Shown: piece by piece, positions 30,513 to 42,382 of the stretch | How positions within the stretch are numbered: the stretch's first letter is position 1 | Layout of the letters: every line of letters begins with the position of its first letter | Assembly: GCA_022376925.1 (NCBI GenBank) | Contig: JAIOJX010000032.1 | Location: 115,793,979 to 115,857,978, forward strand | DNA: 64,000 nucleotides | Origin: Tragulus kanchil | Taxonomy: Eukaryota > Chordata > Mammalia > Artiodactyla > Tragulidae | Direction of reading: 5' to 3' | Notes under the pieces: generated by a model | Seen by the model: only the letters and a program-made list of their open reading frames with translations | The model's database searches: none | What the model was told of the DNA's origin: nothing | Program-made: the position numbers and the translations under genes

Positions 30513-30734
30513 AACCAATACGTCAACATGGCACACTTTGGGGTGGTATATTCTGTTACCCATCAGTGTCTCTTGCGCCCTCCGCCAGGAGCCAGGGCAT
30601 CAGGAGAACATCCTCCGGGATGCTGTAACTGAAGGGCCTCACAGCCTGCTCTGCCTCCTCCCTCAGGGTCACCTATGCTGCCATTAATGGATCTTATGCA
30701 CTGCCACAAACCGGGCACAGAGCTGAGCATTTAA

Positions 30735-30860
30735 CTTCTGGACTGCTCACAGTAACTTTATGATGTGAATGTGATTGTTATCCCCATTTCACAGACGAGG
30801 AAATCGAGGCTCATGGGACTAAGCCTCTTGCCCAAAGTCAAGGGGCAGAGGTAAGAACTG
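30735..30860 (+). mobile_element. MIR fragment
   Basis: CCCATTTCACAGACGAGGAA and following 'aggctca...cttgcccaa' match the core of the mammalian-wide MIR element. Confidence 0.6.
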
Positions 30861-30902
30861 AACCCAAGATGTTTGACTCCACTATTCACCACTGCAGGAT
30901 TT

Positions 30903-31025
30903 TTTTCTTTTAACTGTATTTATATTTTGGTCGGGTGCTATGCAGGATCTTAGTTCCCCAACCAGGGAGCAAACCTGTGGCCCCTGCAGTGGAAGTGTAA
31001 CCACTGGACTGCCAGGGAATTCCCC
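30903..31025 (-). mobile_element. CHR-type SINE fragment
   Basis: T-rich left end, CTTAGTTCCCCAACCAGGGA and CACTGGACTGCCAGGGAA on the plus strand indicate a reverse-oriented element. Confidence 0.6.
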
Positions 31026-31327
31026 TGCCTGACTTTTCTGGGAGTCACTAGTCCCTCTGTCCTGATACCTGTCCTCCTACTCCAATCCTCATCTCCCTGT
31101 CCCTCTCCCTAGTGCCCTTTCTCCTCCCCTCTCCTCTAGCAACCTCTGCCCAAGCTGAGGATTTTCTGAACTCTCTGGGTCCCCATCCCCCAGAGGATGC
31201 TCTCAGGCCTGCTGCTCCTAGTGGAAGACATTTCCCAAATGCCTTGCCCCTTGGCAGCTCGAGTAAGAATCTCTTGACAGTATCAGGTCACAGAGGTCAA
31301 GGGAGTCTTTCAAGAATGAAAGATGCA

Positions 31328-31455
31328 GGACTGCTCTGGTGGTCCAGCGATTAAGACTCTGCGCTTCCAATGCAAGAGAAGTTCCCTGATTCCTGGTCAG
31401 AGAACTAAGATCCCATGTGCCTGTGTGACCAAATAAATATATGAAATTTTTTTAA
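31328..31455 (+). mobile_element. CHR-type SINE
   Basis: CTGGTGGTCCAGCGATTAAG head, AGATCCCATGTG body and a short A-rich tail. Confidence 0.65.
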
Positions 31456-31594
31456 AAAGAAGAAGAATGAAAGATGACAACTAAGAGGAGGACTCAGGAG
31501 GGGCCGATTGGATTCAGAAATAAGGAGATCTCAGGTGTCCTTGGGGCAGAGGTGGGAGTACAAGAGCCAGACCAGAAAGAAGAGAGATGCTAAT

Positions 31595-31755
31595 AGCTAC
31601 AGGAGCATCGATGCTTAGCAAGCACTGCAGAAATATTAATTCATTTAATAGTCACAACAACTCTATGACATAGGTATTATCATTCAGTTTCCCCACGGGG
31701 AAATTAAGAACAGTTTGCTCAAGATCAAGGTCATAACAGTAATTCACTGTGGAGT
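31595..31755 (+). mobile_element. MIR-like fragment
   Basis: TTCATTTAATAGTCACAACA, 'ctctatgacataggtattat' and 'agtttcccca' resemble a diverged MIR. Confidence 0.5.
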
Positions 31756-31778
31756 CTGGATTTTAAAATATCGGCAGG

Positions 31779-32125
31779 GGCTTCCCTGGTGGTTCAGTGG
31801 TTAAGACTCTGTACTCCCAATGCAGAGGCTCTGGGTTTGATTCCTGTTCAGGGAACTAGGTCCCAATGCCGCAACTAAGATCTGGTGCGTGTGCTAAGTC
31901 GCTTCAGTCGTGTCTGACTCTTTTTGACCCTGTGGACTGTACTCTGCCGGACTCCTCTGTCCATGGGATTCTGTAGGCAAGAATATTGTAGTGGAAGATC
32001 CAGGGAATCTTCCCAACCCAGAGATGGAACCCACGTCTCTTATGTCTCCTGCATTGGCAGGCGGGTTCTTTACCACTAGTACCACCTAGAAAGCTCCAAG
32101 GTCTGGTGCAGCCAAATAAATAAAT
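31779..32125 (+). mobile_element. CHR-type SINE split by a Bov-tA insertion
   Basis: The head GGGCTTCCCTGGTGGTTCAG runs to about 31887 and the tail resumes at about 32096 (GCAGCCAAATAAATAAATA). Between them a reverse Bov-tA (31888-32095) is inserted, with a duplicated GGTCTGGTGC-like target (left copy AGATCTGGTGC). Confidence 0.7.
31888..32095 (-). mobile_element. Bov-tA SINE
   Basis: Reverse-oriented ruminant Bov-tA: GTGCTAAGTCGCTTCAGTCG, CTCTGTCCATGGGATTCT, GGGTTCTTTACCACTAGTAC. Nested in an older SINE. Confidence 0.85.
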
Positions 32126-32134
32126 ATTGACTCA

Positions 32135-32252
32135 ATCGACGAGAGTTTCAACAAACTCCAGGAGACAGTAAAGGGCAGGGAAGTCCAGGGTGCAGCAGTC
32201 CATTGGGTTGCAAAGAGTTGGATACGACTGAGCGACTGCACGACAAAAACAA
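32135..32252 (+). mobile_element. Bov-A type fragment
   Basis: CATTGGGTTGCAAAGAGTTG followed by GATACGACTGAGCGACTGCA is the ruminant Bov-A 3' end. It recurs at about 33322-33375 via D11. Confidence 0.75.
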
Positions 32253-32781
32253 ATCCGTAAATAAAATGTGCTCTTTGAAAAAAAAATGTCTGGATAGTCT
32301 GGCTCCAGACTCTGTGCAGTAAACTACTAAGTAATATATCAGTTCTCAGCTGTGAGCAGGGGAGGGGGCCCCAGTGGGTAGGACCGGAAGACAGGGAGGG
32401 GCATGAGTTAGAGGAAGACAAAGAAAGGTGGGAAATGATTTATGGGTGGAATGGTTCCCACTCCTTGACCATAAACCAAAGGCACCTGTCAGCAACTGGG
32501 AAGGGAGACACAGTGACTCAGGGAGGAAGGGCTGGGTGCGGCCTGGGGACTGCTCCCTCCTGGGGTAAGGCTTTAGGTTCTGAAAAGCCTTTACCCACAG
32601 CTCTGTGGGAAATTCACAGCCCACAGATCCAGAGAGTTGGTAACAGGCAGTTGTGAGAAGGCCTCAGATGGGGATGGGGGCTGAAGACTGAAAGTCAGCC
32701 AACTGGGAGCACTGTTGGAGAACTGATGGGACCTCAGGGCCCAAGTTCCTCAGGTACCAGCCACTCTTTAAGAGGGAAGCA

Positions 32782-33101
32782 GGGCTTCCCCGGTGGTCCG
32801 GTGGGTAAGGACACTGCCTTGCAGTGCAAGGGGCGCCGGTTCCATCCCTGGCCTGGGAAGATCCCACGAGCCACGGAGTAGCTGGACCGACATGTCCAAT
32901 CACTGAGCCGGAGCTCTGGAGCGCATGCGCCCAGAGCCGGTGTTCTGCGACAACAGAGGCCACCACGATGGGAGGCCCACACGGGCCAAAGAACAAAGAC
33001 GAATGAAAACAGTCAAATGAAAGACCAATAGAAGTGGCCCGCCCAACCCCTCCCTCCCCACCCACCCCCACAATAAATAAATAAATCTTTAAAAAAAAAA
33101 A
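32782..33101 (+). mobile_element. CHR-like SINE, full length
   Basis: Plus-strand element with A-tail, flanked by the target duplication AAGAGGGAAGCA on both sides. D11 copy at 33904-34224. Confidence 0.9.
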
Positions 33102-33903
33102 AAAAGAGGGAAGCAGTCCAGAATGCTCTAGGAATGCCACAGATGAGAGCTTGGGAAGGGACCGCACAGCCATGTGGTTGAGGCCCCAGAATTGGCAGCT
33201 TACCTTTTGCAGGTCAGCTCGTGGGTCTTCCAAACCTCCAGGATACATACACCGCTTGTCCTTCTACATATGGACACCTCACCTGGGCCCGGGAAGGAGA
33301 ACATAACTCGTCAGGTGCAGATCCATTGGGTTGCAAAGAGTTGGATACGACTGAGCGACTGCACGACAAAACAAATCCGTAAATAAAATGTGCTCTTTGA
33401 AAAAAAAATGTCTGGATAGTCTGGCTCCAGACTCTGTGCAGTAAACTACTAAGTAATATATCAGTTCTCAGCTGTGAGCAGGGGAGGGGGCCCCAGTGGG
33501 TAGGACCGGAAGACAGGGAGGGGCATGAGTTAGAGGAAGACAAAGAAAGGTGGGAAATGATTTATGGGTGGAATGGTTCCCACTCCTTGACCATAAACCA
33601 AAGGCACCTGTCAGCAACTGGGAAGGGAGACACAGTGACTCAGGGAGGAAGGGCTGGGTGCGGCCTGGGGACTGCTCCCTCCTGGGGTAAGGCTTTAGGT
33701 TCTGAAAAGCCTTTACCCACAGCTCTGTGGGAAATTCACAGCCCACAGATCCAGAGAGTTGGTAACAGGCAGTTGTGAGAAGGCCTCAGATGGGGATGGG
33801 GGCTGAAGACTGAAAGTCAGCCAACTGGGAGCACTGTTGGAGAACTGATGGGACCTCAGGGCCCAAGTTCCTCAGGTACCAGCCACTCTTTAAGAGGGAA
33901 GCA

Positions 33904-34224
33904 GGGCTTCCCCGGTGGTCCGGTGGGTAAGGACACTGCCTTGCAGTGCAAGGGGCGCCGGTTCCATCCCTGGCCTGGGAAGATCCCACGAGCCACGGAG
34001 TAGCTGGACCGACATGTCCAATCACTGAGCCGGAGCTCTGGAGCGCATGCGCCCAGAGCCGGTGTTCTGCGACAACAGAGGCCACCACGATGGGAGGCCC
34101 ACACGGGCCAAAGAACAAAGACGAATGAAAACAGTCAAATGAAAGACCAATAGAAGTGGCCCGCCCAACCCCCTCCCTCCCCACCCACCCCCACAATAAA
34201 TAAATAAATCTTTAAAAAAAAAAA
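33904..34224 (+). mobile_element. CHR-like SINE, D11 copy
   Basis: Second copy of 32782-33101, near-identical. Confidence 0.9.
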
Positions 34225-34514
34225 AAAAGAGGGAAGCAGTCCAGAATGCTCTAGGAATGCCACAGATGAGAGCTTGGGAAGGGACCGCACAGCCATGTGG
34301 TTGAGGCCCCAGAATTGGCAGCTTACCTTTTGCAGGTCAGCTCGTGGGTCTTCCAAACCTCCAGGATACATACACCGTCTTGTCCTTCTACATATGGACA
34401 CCTCACCTGGGCCCGGGAAGGAGAACATAACTCGTCAGGTCATGAGCTGGCTTCCAGACCTTGCTCATTCAGGGAGTTTCTTACAAAAAGTGGGGAGAGG
34501 GACCAGATGACTTT

Positions 34515-35260
34515 CAGGTTAAACGATACATGCACCCCAGTGTTCATAGCAGCACCATTTACAACAGTCAAGACATGGAAGCAGCCTAAATGTCCATCAA
34601 CAGAGGAATGGACACAGGAGCCAAAGAACAAAGACGGATGAAAATAGAGAAATGAAAGACCAATAGAAGTGGCCCGCCTGCTCCCCTCCCTCCCCAACCC
34701 GACCCCTGCACCCCCACCCCCAAAAAGTCTCCTTTAAAAAAAACAAAAAAAACAAAGAGGAATGGATAAAGTAGATGTGGTATATATATGCAATGGAGTA
34801 TTAGCCATAAAAAATGAAATAATGTCATTTGCAGCAAAATGGGTGGGCCTAGAGAATCTCATGCTGAGTGAAGTCAGGCAAAGACAAATATATGATATTG
34901 CTTACATGTGGAATCTAAAAGAATAGTATAAATGAACTTATTTATAAAACAAATAGAGTCATAGATGTAGAAAACAAACTTATAGTTGTGCGGGGAGCAG
35001 GAAGCAGGACATACATTGGGAGATTGAGATGGACATATACATACTACTAAATATAAAGTAGATTAACTAATAAGGACCTGCTGCATAGCACAGGGAACTC
35101 TGCAATGGCCTATATGGGAAAAGAATCTAAATAAGAGTGGATATATGTGTATGCATAACTGATTCACTTTGCTGTACAGCAGAAACCAACACAACATTAT
35201 AAATCAATTGTACTGTGATAAAATGTTTGAAAACAAAAAGCAAGAAAAAGAAAAGCCTGC
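34515..35260 (+). mobile_element. 5'-truncated LINE-1, sense orientation
   Basis: L1 ORF2 end and 3' UTR in sense: GATACATGCACCCCAGTGTT, TGGAAGCAGCCTAAATGTCC, GTGAAGTCAGGCAAAGACAA, CTTTGCTGTACAGCAGAAAC. A truncated SINE interrupts it at 34619-34757. The last 160 bases recur at 36182-36343 via D12. Confidence 0.85.
34619..34757 (+). mobile_element. 5'-truncated CHR-like SINE inside the L1
   Basis: Only the 3' part is present (GCCAAAGAACAAAGACGGAT to an A-rich end). GAGGAATGGA occurs on both sides (about 34603 and 34758), marking the target duplication. The six bases CACAGG before the SINE are unexplained. Confidence 0.8.
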
Positions 35261-37268
35261 CTGGATTCAAGTCTTTCCCAACCTTACTGAAATGAATCAG
35301 ATGCAATCCTGTCCAAGGTCTCATGTACTGGAGGGAGATCTCTTCGTAGAAGATTGCAGGGTAGTATGATTAACTCATTCGAGAAAGGCCCTCAAAGGAG
35401 CAGTGAAAAGCAGTGAGGCCAGAGATAATGACGACAGGTGGAAGTGGGAGGCGTCCCAGGGACCTTATATGCAAATTAAAAGCCAGGACCTGGCACTGCT
35501 TGGCTTGGGGCCGGGCAGGCCAGGCATCAGGGGCAAGGTCTCTGACTCTCAGTCTCTGCAGGATTGCCTGACTTTGAGTTGCAACAGTGGGTTCGTAGGT
35601 GGAAGCCAAGGGAGAAGACTTGGCTTTTCATGGTAACAGTCGCCCAGGATAAATGCCTGCATGCTCCAGCCTCCAGGCATTGTTTCTCTGAACATTTCCA
35701 ACTGCCCCTTGAGGATGGAGTTATTGATCTTGTTTTGCAGAGGCAGAAACTGAAGTTCAGAGAGATTAGGTATTTTGGACAAAGTTACAGAGAGGTAGAA
35801 TTCAACTCGAGGTTGTGTTCCAAACCACCCCTCCATGCTTCCTCTCTTCAGGAACCACCTGCAGGGAGAACCAGCTCGCAGCGTGGCGGGGAGCTTCCCA
35901 GGACAGGTCAGAGGTTTGAGGTCATGGTGCTCTGGCACAGTGCCCATCACTTAGCCACCAGCAGCTGTTAAAACACTTCATCATCCATCTGTCTTCTCAC
36001 CTGGAGTGTGGGACAGTAATTCCTGTCACTGGGGCTCCAAGGACATCGTGTGAGCTGCGGGGTCAGTGCTGAGGCATTTATGGCACTCAAGGCCAGCCCA
36101 GCCCGCAGGCACAGGAAACACAGCCAGTTCCCAGCACCAGGGAAGTTGGTGACAGCCTCAATCCATCAATGATAACCTCAGTCTGCAATGGCCTATATGG
36201 GAAAAGAATCTAAATAAGAGTGGATATATGTGTATGCATAACTGATTCACTTTGCTGTACAGCAGAAACCAACACAACATTATAAATCAATTGTACTGTG
36301 ATAAAATGTTTGAAAACAAAAAGCAAGAAAAAGAAAAGCCTGCCTGGATTCAAGTCTTTCCCAACCTTACTGAAATGAATCAGATGCAATCCTGTCCAAG
36401 GTCTCATGTACTGGAGGGAGATCTCTTCGTAGAAGATTGCAGGGTAGTATGATTAACTCATTCGAGAAAGGCCCTCAAAGGAGCAGTGAAAAGCAGTGAG
36501 GCCAGAGATAATGACGACAGGTGGAAGTGGGAGGCGTCCCAGGGACCTTATATGCAAATTAAAAGCCAGGACCTGGCACTGCTTGGCTTGGGGCCGGGCA
36601 GGCCAGGCATCAGGGGCAAGGTCTCTGACTCTCAGTCTCTGCAGGATTGCCTGACTTTGAGTTGCAACAGTGGGTTCGTAGGTGGAAGCCAAGGGAGAAG
36701 ACTTGGCTTTTCATGGTAACAGTCGCCCAGGATAAATGCCTGCATGCTCCAGCCTCCAGGCATTGTTTCTCTGAACATTTCCAACTGCCCCTTGAGGATG
36801 GAGTTATTGATCTTGTTTTGCAGAGGCAGAAACTGAAGTTCAGAGAGATTAGGTATTTTGGACAAAGTTACAGAGAGGTAGAATTCAACTCGAGGTTGTG
36901 TTCCAAACCACCCCTCCATGCTTCCTCTCTTCAGGAACCACCTGCAGGGAGAACCAGCTCGCAGCGTGGCGGGGAGCTTCCCAGGACAGGTCAGAGGTTT
37001 GAGGTCATGGTGCTCTGGCACAGTGCCCATCACTTAGCCACCAGCAGCTGTTAAAACACTTCATCATCCATCTGTCTTCTCACCTGGAGTGTGGGACAGT
37101 AATTCCTGTCACTGGGGCTCCAAGGACATCGTGTGAGCTGCGGGGTCAGTGCTGAGGCATTTATGGCACTCAAGGCCAGCCCAGCCCCGCAGGCACAGGG
37201 AAACACAGCCAGTTCCCAGCACCAGGGGAAGTTGGTGACAGCCTCAATCCATCAATGATAACCTCAGT
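35099..37268 (+). repeat. Direct duplication D12 (offset 1083 bp)
   Basis: Copy 1 is about 35099-36181 and copy 2 about 36182-37268. Copy 1 lacks one base at each of three homopolymers in its last 100 bases, next to the junction. It contains an L1 end and a MIR, and no gene. Confidence 0.95.
35690..35840 (-). mobile_element. MIR fragment
   Basis: 'gcagaggcagaaactgaag' with 'ttcagagagattaggta' and a GGACAAAGTTACAGAG tail resemble the MIR core. The strand is uncertain. D12 copy at about 36773-36923. Confidence 0.5.
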
Positions 37269-37802
37269 CTGGCCAAACTTTATGGCCCAGAAGATACTTA
37301 AGTGTTGCGGGGTGAAGGCTAGCTCAGTTCCCCTTCCTCAGCACAGGCTGCTGTCCAGAGCAGGTAGGTAGGTGTGGGGTGGGGGTCAGAGTGGCCTGCG
37401 TCTTGAGAGACTAGCTGTCAGCTTGGAGAGCAAGACCTCAAGCTGCGTGGGACTGGGCGAGAGTTGGGTCTCCTGTTCTCAGCACTTTCCTGCAAGTAGA
37501 AGAGAAGCTTGGGGGAGCCTCGGGCAGGAGAGGGTGTAGATCTCAGCTCTCCAGGGCTCCACCTCATCCTGGTTTGACCCACGTGCCACTGAGTTCTAGG
37601 GGGCTGGGGGCGCTCAGTCTGCTCGACAGCTTCTTTCCCCTGGTCTACTGACAGGGCAAAGGCTGGGGTCCGGGAACCAGCATTGCAGGAGGTTTCCTGG
37701 GGACCTAAGCTGGGTGATGAGAAGGCAGGAGAAGGTTCACTGGGGGAGAAGGACAGCTTCAAGGGCAGCTCTCTTGACCTTCTGCCCCAGGCTGCCAGCA
37801 CC
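37269..37802 (+). promoter_or_regulatory. BEST4: BEST4 upstream region
   Basis: Unique sequence before the BEST4 start codon, probably containing promoter and 5' UTR. CCCCAG followed by GCTGCCAGCACC directly precedes the ATG and may be a splice acceptor. No motif is firmly assigned. Confidence 0.35.
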
Positions 37803-40800
37803 ATGACCGTCTCCTACACCCTCAAAGTGGCGGAGGCCCGCTTCGGAGGCTTCTCTCGCCTGCTTCTCCGCTGGCGGGGGAGCATCTACAAACTCCTCTA
37901 CAAGGAGTTCCTCGTCTTCGTTGCCCTGTATGCTCTGCTCAGCATCACCTACCGGTGCGAGGGTGAGGGCAGGGACTCAGGGTTGGCTTGTGGGCCACCA
38001 GACTACCCACCTCCTTCTCACCCAGGACTCAACTTGACCTTCCCCAGGCTGCTGCTGACTCAGGAGCAGAAGCATGTGTATGCTCAGGTGGCCCGATACT
38101 GCAACCGCTCTGCTGACCTCATCCCCTTGTCGTTTGTACTGGGTAAGTTCGAAGGACAAAGGGGCTCTCTCTTGCAGCCTCCTATAGCTCCGAGGGTCAG
38201 AATTAACCCCCAGAGCAGGCTTAGCAGACATGGGAGCTTTGTGCTGGCTCCAGGATTTCCAGAGGACTAGGCTCTGCCTATCACCAGCTGGACCCTCACT
38301 CCAGACAAGGCAGGCCTCAAACCCTCTGGGTGCTGGAGGGAAATGGAGACAGGTGACACTCCCTCCTCACGGGAAGCAGGGCCCAGAATTAACCATTGTC
38401 TGGACTTGAACCGTCACTTCTCTTCTGCCTGAGGTCTGCACTCTTATTATTCTTCCTTGCCTGGTTTGGTACATCAGGGTGGGATTAGAGGAAGAGGCTC
38501 TCCCTCTAACAAGCGAGGCAGGTTGCTGCAGTCAAAGTGTCCGTCCCCCTGCCTCGGTTCCACGTGGCTTGGACCAGGCGTTCTGGCTGCAGGCTGGACA
38601 CAGCGACTCTCAAGCCCTCCATCTTCCCTTCCTGTTCCCCCTACCCACGGTGGCGACCAGGTTTCTACGTGACCTTGGTGGTGAACCGCTGGTGGGCCCA
38701 GTACACAAGCATCCCGCTGCCAGACCAGCTGATGTGTGTCATCTCAGCGAGCGTGCACGGCGTGGACCAGCGCGGCCGCTTGCTGCGCCGCACCCTCATC
38801 CGCTACGCCAACCTGGCGTCGGTTCTGGTGCTGCGCTCGGTTAGCACGCGCGTGCTCAAGCGTTTCCCCACCATGGAGCACGTGGTGGATGCAGGTGCGG
38901 CGCTGCGGGAGCCTTCAGATGGACGGGACCAGACCTGCCACGCGGGCCTCCTGGGAGGGGAAGTTTGACCACCAGGGGGAGCTCCAGGGCCCCAGAGCAG
39001 TGACTCCTGGAGGCCAAGAATGAGTCTTCATTTCTGTCTTCATCGCTACAGGTTTCATGTCCCAGGAAGAGAGGAAAAAGTTTGAAAGCCTGAAATCTGA
39101 CTTCAATAAGTACTGGATCCCTTGCGTCTGGTTCACCAACCTGGCTGCCCAGGCCCGGAGGGATGGGCGAATCCGTGATGACATTGCTCTCTGCCTGCTC
39201 CTGGAAGTGAGTCAGCCAGCACAAGGCCCATCTGCCCTCCTTCCCCCCTTCCCCTAGCTTTGCAAACTGCAGTCGTAATTTTAGTGCTTACCATTCACTT
39301 ACAGGGTGCCAATTATGTACCGCTCACTGTTGCAAGTGAGAGGAAGTGAGGAAACTGAGGCACAGGAAAAAAAAAAAACTTGCCTAAATCACACAGCTAG
39401 CTAGTGAACCTGGTATTCGTTCTCAGACCTTCTGGCTCCAGGGTCTGTCCTTGCAGTTACTTTGTAAATTACCTTCCATCACAGGCACCCCAGCAACACC
39501 TCTGAAAGCAAACTGAGCTTTCTGAGCTGGCCGAGTTCCAATGTGTGCTGGGCTCCTCTGTCCCCTCCCTGTTCCTCCTGCCTGCCTCCACTAATGTCCT
39601 CCTCCTGTGTTCCTCCAGGAGCTGAACAAGTACCGGGCCAAGTGCAGCATGCTCTTCCACTATGACTGGATCAGCATCCCCCTCGTCTACACACAAGTAA
39701 CTGCATCTCACCCACCCAGCCCCAGTGCCTGCTGTATGTCCTGTGGGTGACACAGAGAACTAGAGAAGGAGCCTGTCCTGGGGCAGCTCAGTCCAGTGAG
39801 ACACTGAAAGCCAAGGGCTTGTCCTCAAAGCCCCCCTGGACCCCTAAGATGATCGTCTCCCATCTGGTGCTGTCACACCTTGCTACATGCTGTATTTATT
39901 TTTTTTGAATAATTTCTTTTCAGCCACTTCTACTGATCTTTCATTTATTTATCTTTGTTCTTTGGCCTATGTGGGCCTCCCATTGCAGTGGCCTCTGTCG
40001 CTGCAGAGCACCGGCTCTGGGAGCACGTGCTCCAGAGCTCCCGCTCAGTAGTTGGACGTATCAGTCCAGCCGCTCCGCGGCACGTGGCATCTTCCGAGGC
40101 CAGGGATCAAACCAGTGCCCGTTGCACTGCAAGGTGGTGTCCTTACCCACTGGACCACCAGGGAAGTCCCCTGTATTTATTTTAAAAAAAATTTATTTGC
40201 TTGGCTGGGTTGGGTCTTAGCTGTGGCATGTGAGGTCTTCAGTGTTCGTTGTGGCATGTGGGATCTTTCACTAGTGCATGTGAACTCAGTTGCAGCAGGT
40301 GGGATCTAGTTCCCTGACCAGGGATTAAACCTGGGCTACCTACATTGGAAGCTCGGTCTTAACCACTGAACCGCCAGGAAGTCCCCACAACATGTTGTAA
40401 TTACTTGTTAGATCCACCACTGGACCTCGGGGCAGGGACAGCATTTCTGCCTCTGCCACTCAGCCTGGCTTCCCCTCCTCCAGGTGGTGACCATCGCCGT
40501 GTACTCCTTCTTTGGCCTCTCTCTGGTTGGTCGCCAGTTCGTGGAGTCTGAGGCAGGGGCTGCAAAACCTCGGGAGCCTCTGGAGCCAGGGCCAGCGCTG
40601 GGGGACCTGGACATGTATGTGCCCCTCACCACTCTGCTGCAGTTCTTCTTCTACGCTGGCTGGCTTAAGGTGAGCACTCTGAGGGGTGGAGATATGGGCC
40701 TACCGACCACCCCCACTCTGGGGTGAGAAAGTAGGGCTGAGCCCAGAAAACACTCTCTTACTACCTGCAGGTGGCAGAACAGATCATCAACCCCTTTGGT

Positions 40801-41508
40801 GAGGATGATGACGACTTTGAAACCAACCAGCTTATAGACCGCAACTTGCAGGTGATTCAGGGTCTTGTGGCAGCTCCCTGGCAGTCGGGTTCCCTCTCCC
40901 TGCCAGCTCTCAGCCAGAGTATGCAGAGGAGAAGAGGATCCTTGTGACCCGCCGCCCCCAGGTATCCCTGCTTTCCGTGGATGACATGTACCAGAACCTG
41001 CCTCCGGCAGAGAAGGACGCGTACTGGGATGAGGACTCGGCACAGCCACCCTACACTGTGGCCACGGTGGCTGAGTCCATGCGGCCTTCCTTCCTGGGCT
41101 CCACCTTCAACCTGCGGTGAGTGGCCCATGGCGGCCAAGACAGGGCCTGACTCAGCAGTCAGGCCTGTTTCCCTTCCGCCCTCCCAGTCCACCTGCTGCC
41201 AGAGGCTCGCTCATCTTGCCCTCTCACCCGCTCGCAGCATGAGCGACGACCCTGAGCAGAGCCTGCAGGTGGAGGCGTCCCCAGGGCCGGCCCGGCCGGT
41301 GACTGCGCAGACCCCGCTGCTTGGTCGCTTCCTGGGCGTAGGAGCTCCCTCACCAGCCATCAGCCTCCGGAACTTCGGCCGCGTCCGCGCCCCCCGGACC
41401 CCACATCTGGTGCGCTTCCGGACCGAAGAGGGTGGCGACGTCGAGGCTGCAGACCGCATCGAGGAGGAGGAGGCGTCGGGGTCAGGGGACGAGGCCCAGG
41501 CGCCCTGA
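37803..41508 (+). CDS. BEST4: Bestrophin-4 anion channel (9 coding exons)
   Basis: Exons 37803-37954, 38048-38142, 38661-38894, 39052-39206, 39619-39696, 40484-40669, 40771-40851, 40962-41116 and 41238-41508 join to 468 codons plus stop (human 473), with GT-AG sites and consistent phases. Bestrophins form pentameric calcium-activated chloride/bicarbonate channels in the plasma membrane; BEST4 marks a subset of gut epithelial cells. The N-terminus [17 protein letters not shown] is canonical. The pore-neck residues I76, F80 and F84 of the family are present in [19 protein letters not shown]. The acidic calcium clasp EDDDD lies at residues 311-315, followed by [10 protein letters not shown]. The C-terminal tail is variable and acidic. 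The gene lies in a duplication-free part of the window. It is head to head with PLK3 across about 25 kb of repeats and tail to tail with RPS8. Confidence 0.96.
39275..39445 (+). mobile_element. MIR element in BEST4 intron 4
   Basis: GAGGAAACTGAGGCACAG, then an A-run and 'aaatcacacagctagctagt', characteristic of MIR. Confidence 0.7.
39907..40170 (-). mobile_element. CHR-like SINE in BEST4 intron 5
   Basis: Reverse-oriented element flanked by CTGTATTTATTTT repeats (left about 39890, right about 40171). Confidence 0.85.
40173..40385 (-). mobile_element. Older CHR-type SINE in BEST4 intron 5
   Basis: GGCTGGGTTGGGTCTTAG, then TCCCTGACCAGGGATTAAAC and CCGCCAGGAAGTCCCC, on the minus strand. Confidence 0.7.
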
Positions 41509-41910
41509 GCCTAACCAGCCGCGGCGGGCCGTCCAGCAGCCTCTCCCCACCCACTTTGCAGGTCTGGCACCTAGGGACCGCCCTTGACAGCAGAATGGCC
41601 CGATACAGGTTTGAGTATGCATCCTATTTGACTTGGAGAAGCTAGGACGCAAGGGCGAGGCACAAAGGACCAGAGCCCAGGCACACGGTTAATTTCAGTT
41701 AATTTCCTCAGCGATTTGGAGCAAGGCCAGTTCTTGAAGGAGCATCAATATCACTGAAGGGCTGGTGAAAAAGTTTTGGTAAGGCTCCCTGCGTTCTATT
41801 CATTAAATCTGGGATGGAGGTTGAAATTTTGCATTTCTAATAAGTTCCCAGGGAATGCTGCTGCCGCCCCTCAAGGGAACAATTTGAGCCAAACGTTAAA
41901 AGATGTTCAG

Positions 41911-42070
41911 GGGGACTTCCCTGGTGGTCCAGTGGTTAAGATCCATGTTCTCAGTGCAGGAGGTGTGGATTCGATCCCTGGTCAAGGAACTAGATCCCAC
42001 GTGCAACTAAAAAATCCTACATGCTGCAATTAAGACCCACTGCAACCAAGTAAATAAATAAATATTTAAA
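41911..42070 (+). mobile_element. CHR-type SINE
   Basis: GGGACTTCCCTGGTGGTCC head, TCGATCCCTGGTCAAGGAAC box, AAATAAATAAATATTT tail. Downstream of BEST4. Confidence 0.75.
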
Positions 42071-42382
42071 AAATGTTCAGGATACACCTTATTCTGATAA
42101 CCTCATCCTGAAGAGCGATCAGAGTCTGTGCTGGGGTACTTTTGCTTTATCTATCATGCTCAATTTTTTTTGTTTACAATGAAAATATATTCATTTGTTA
42201 TCTGTGCAATTGAAAGTGTTTAAAAAACCGAACTGGTATGCTTTGGAAAAAAGAGGGTTTGAGAGTCTGTCCTGAAAGCTGATAAAACTGAGATGTGAAG
42301 ACAGCTATTCGCCAGTCTGGACTTCTGGCATCTAAACCCAGCCTTTCTCTGCTCCCACCAAACAGCCAAGATAGGACAATTC

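Larger units (their letters stand above)
32199..34440 (+). repeat. Direct duplication D11 (offset about 1123 bp)
   Basis: Copy 1 is about 32199-33316 and copy 2 about 33322-34440. Differences seen are single-base homopolymer or indel changes. Each copy holds a complete young SINE. Confidence 0.95.

Noticed and set aside
35564..35971. 135-codon plus-strand frame repeated at 36647
   Set aside because: Contains MIR sequence and has no protein similarity I can recognise; it is repeated only through D12.
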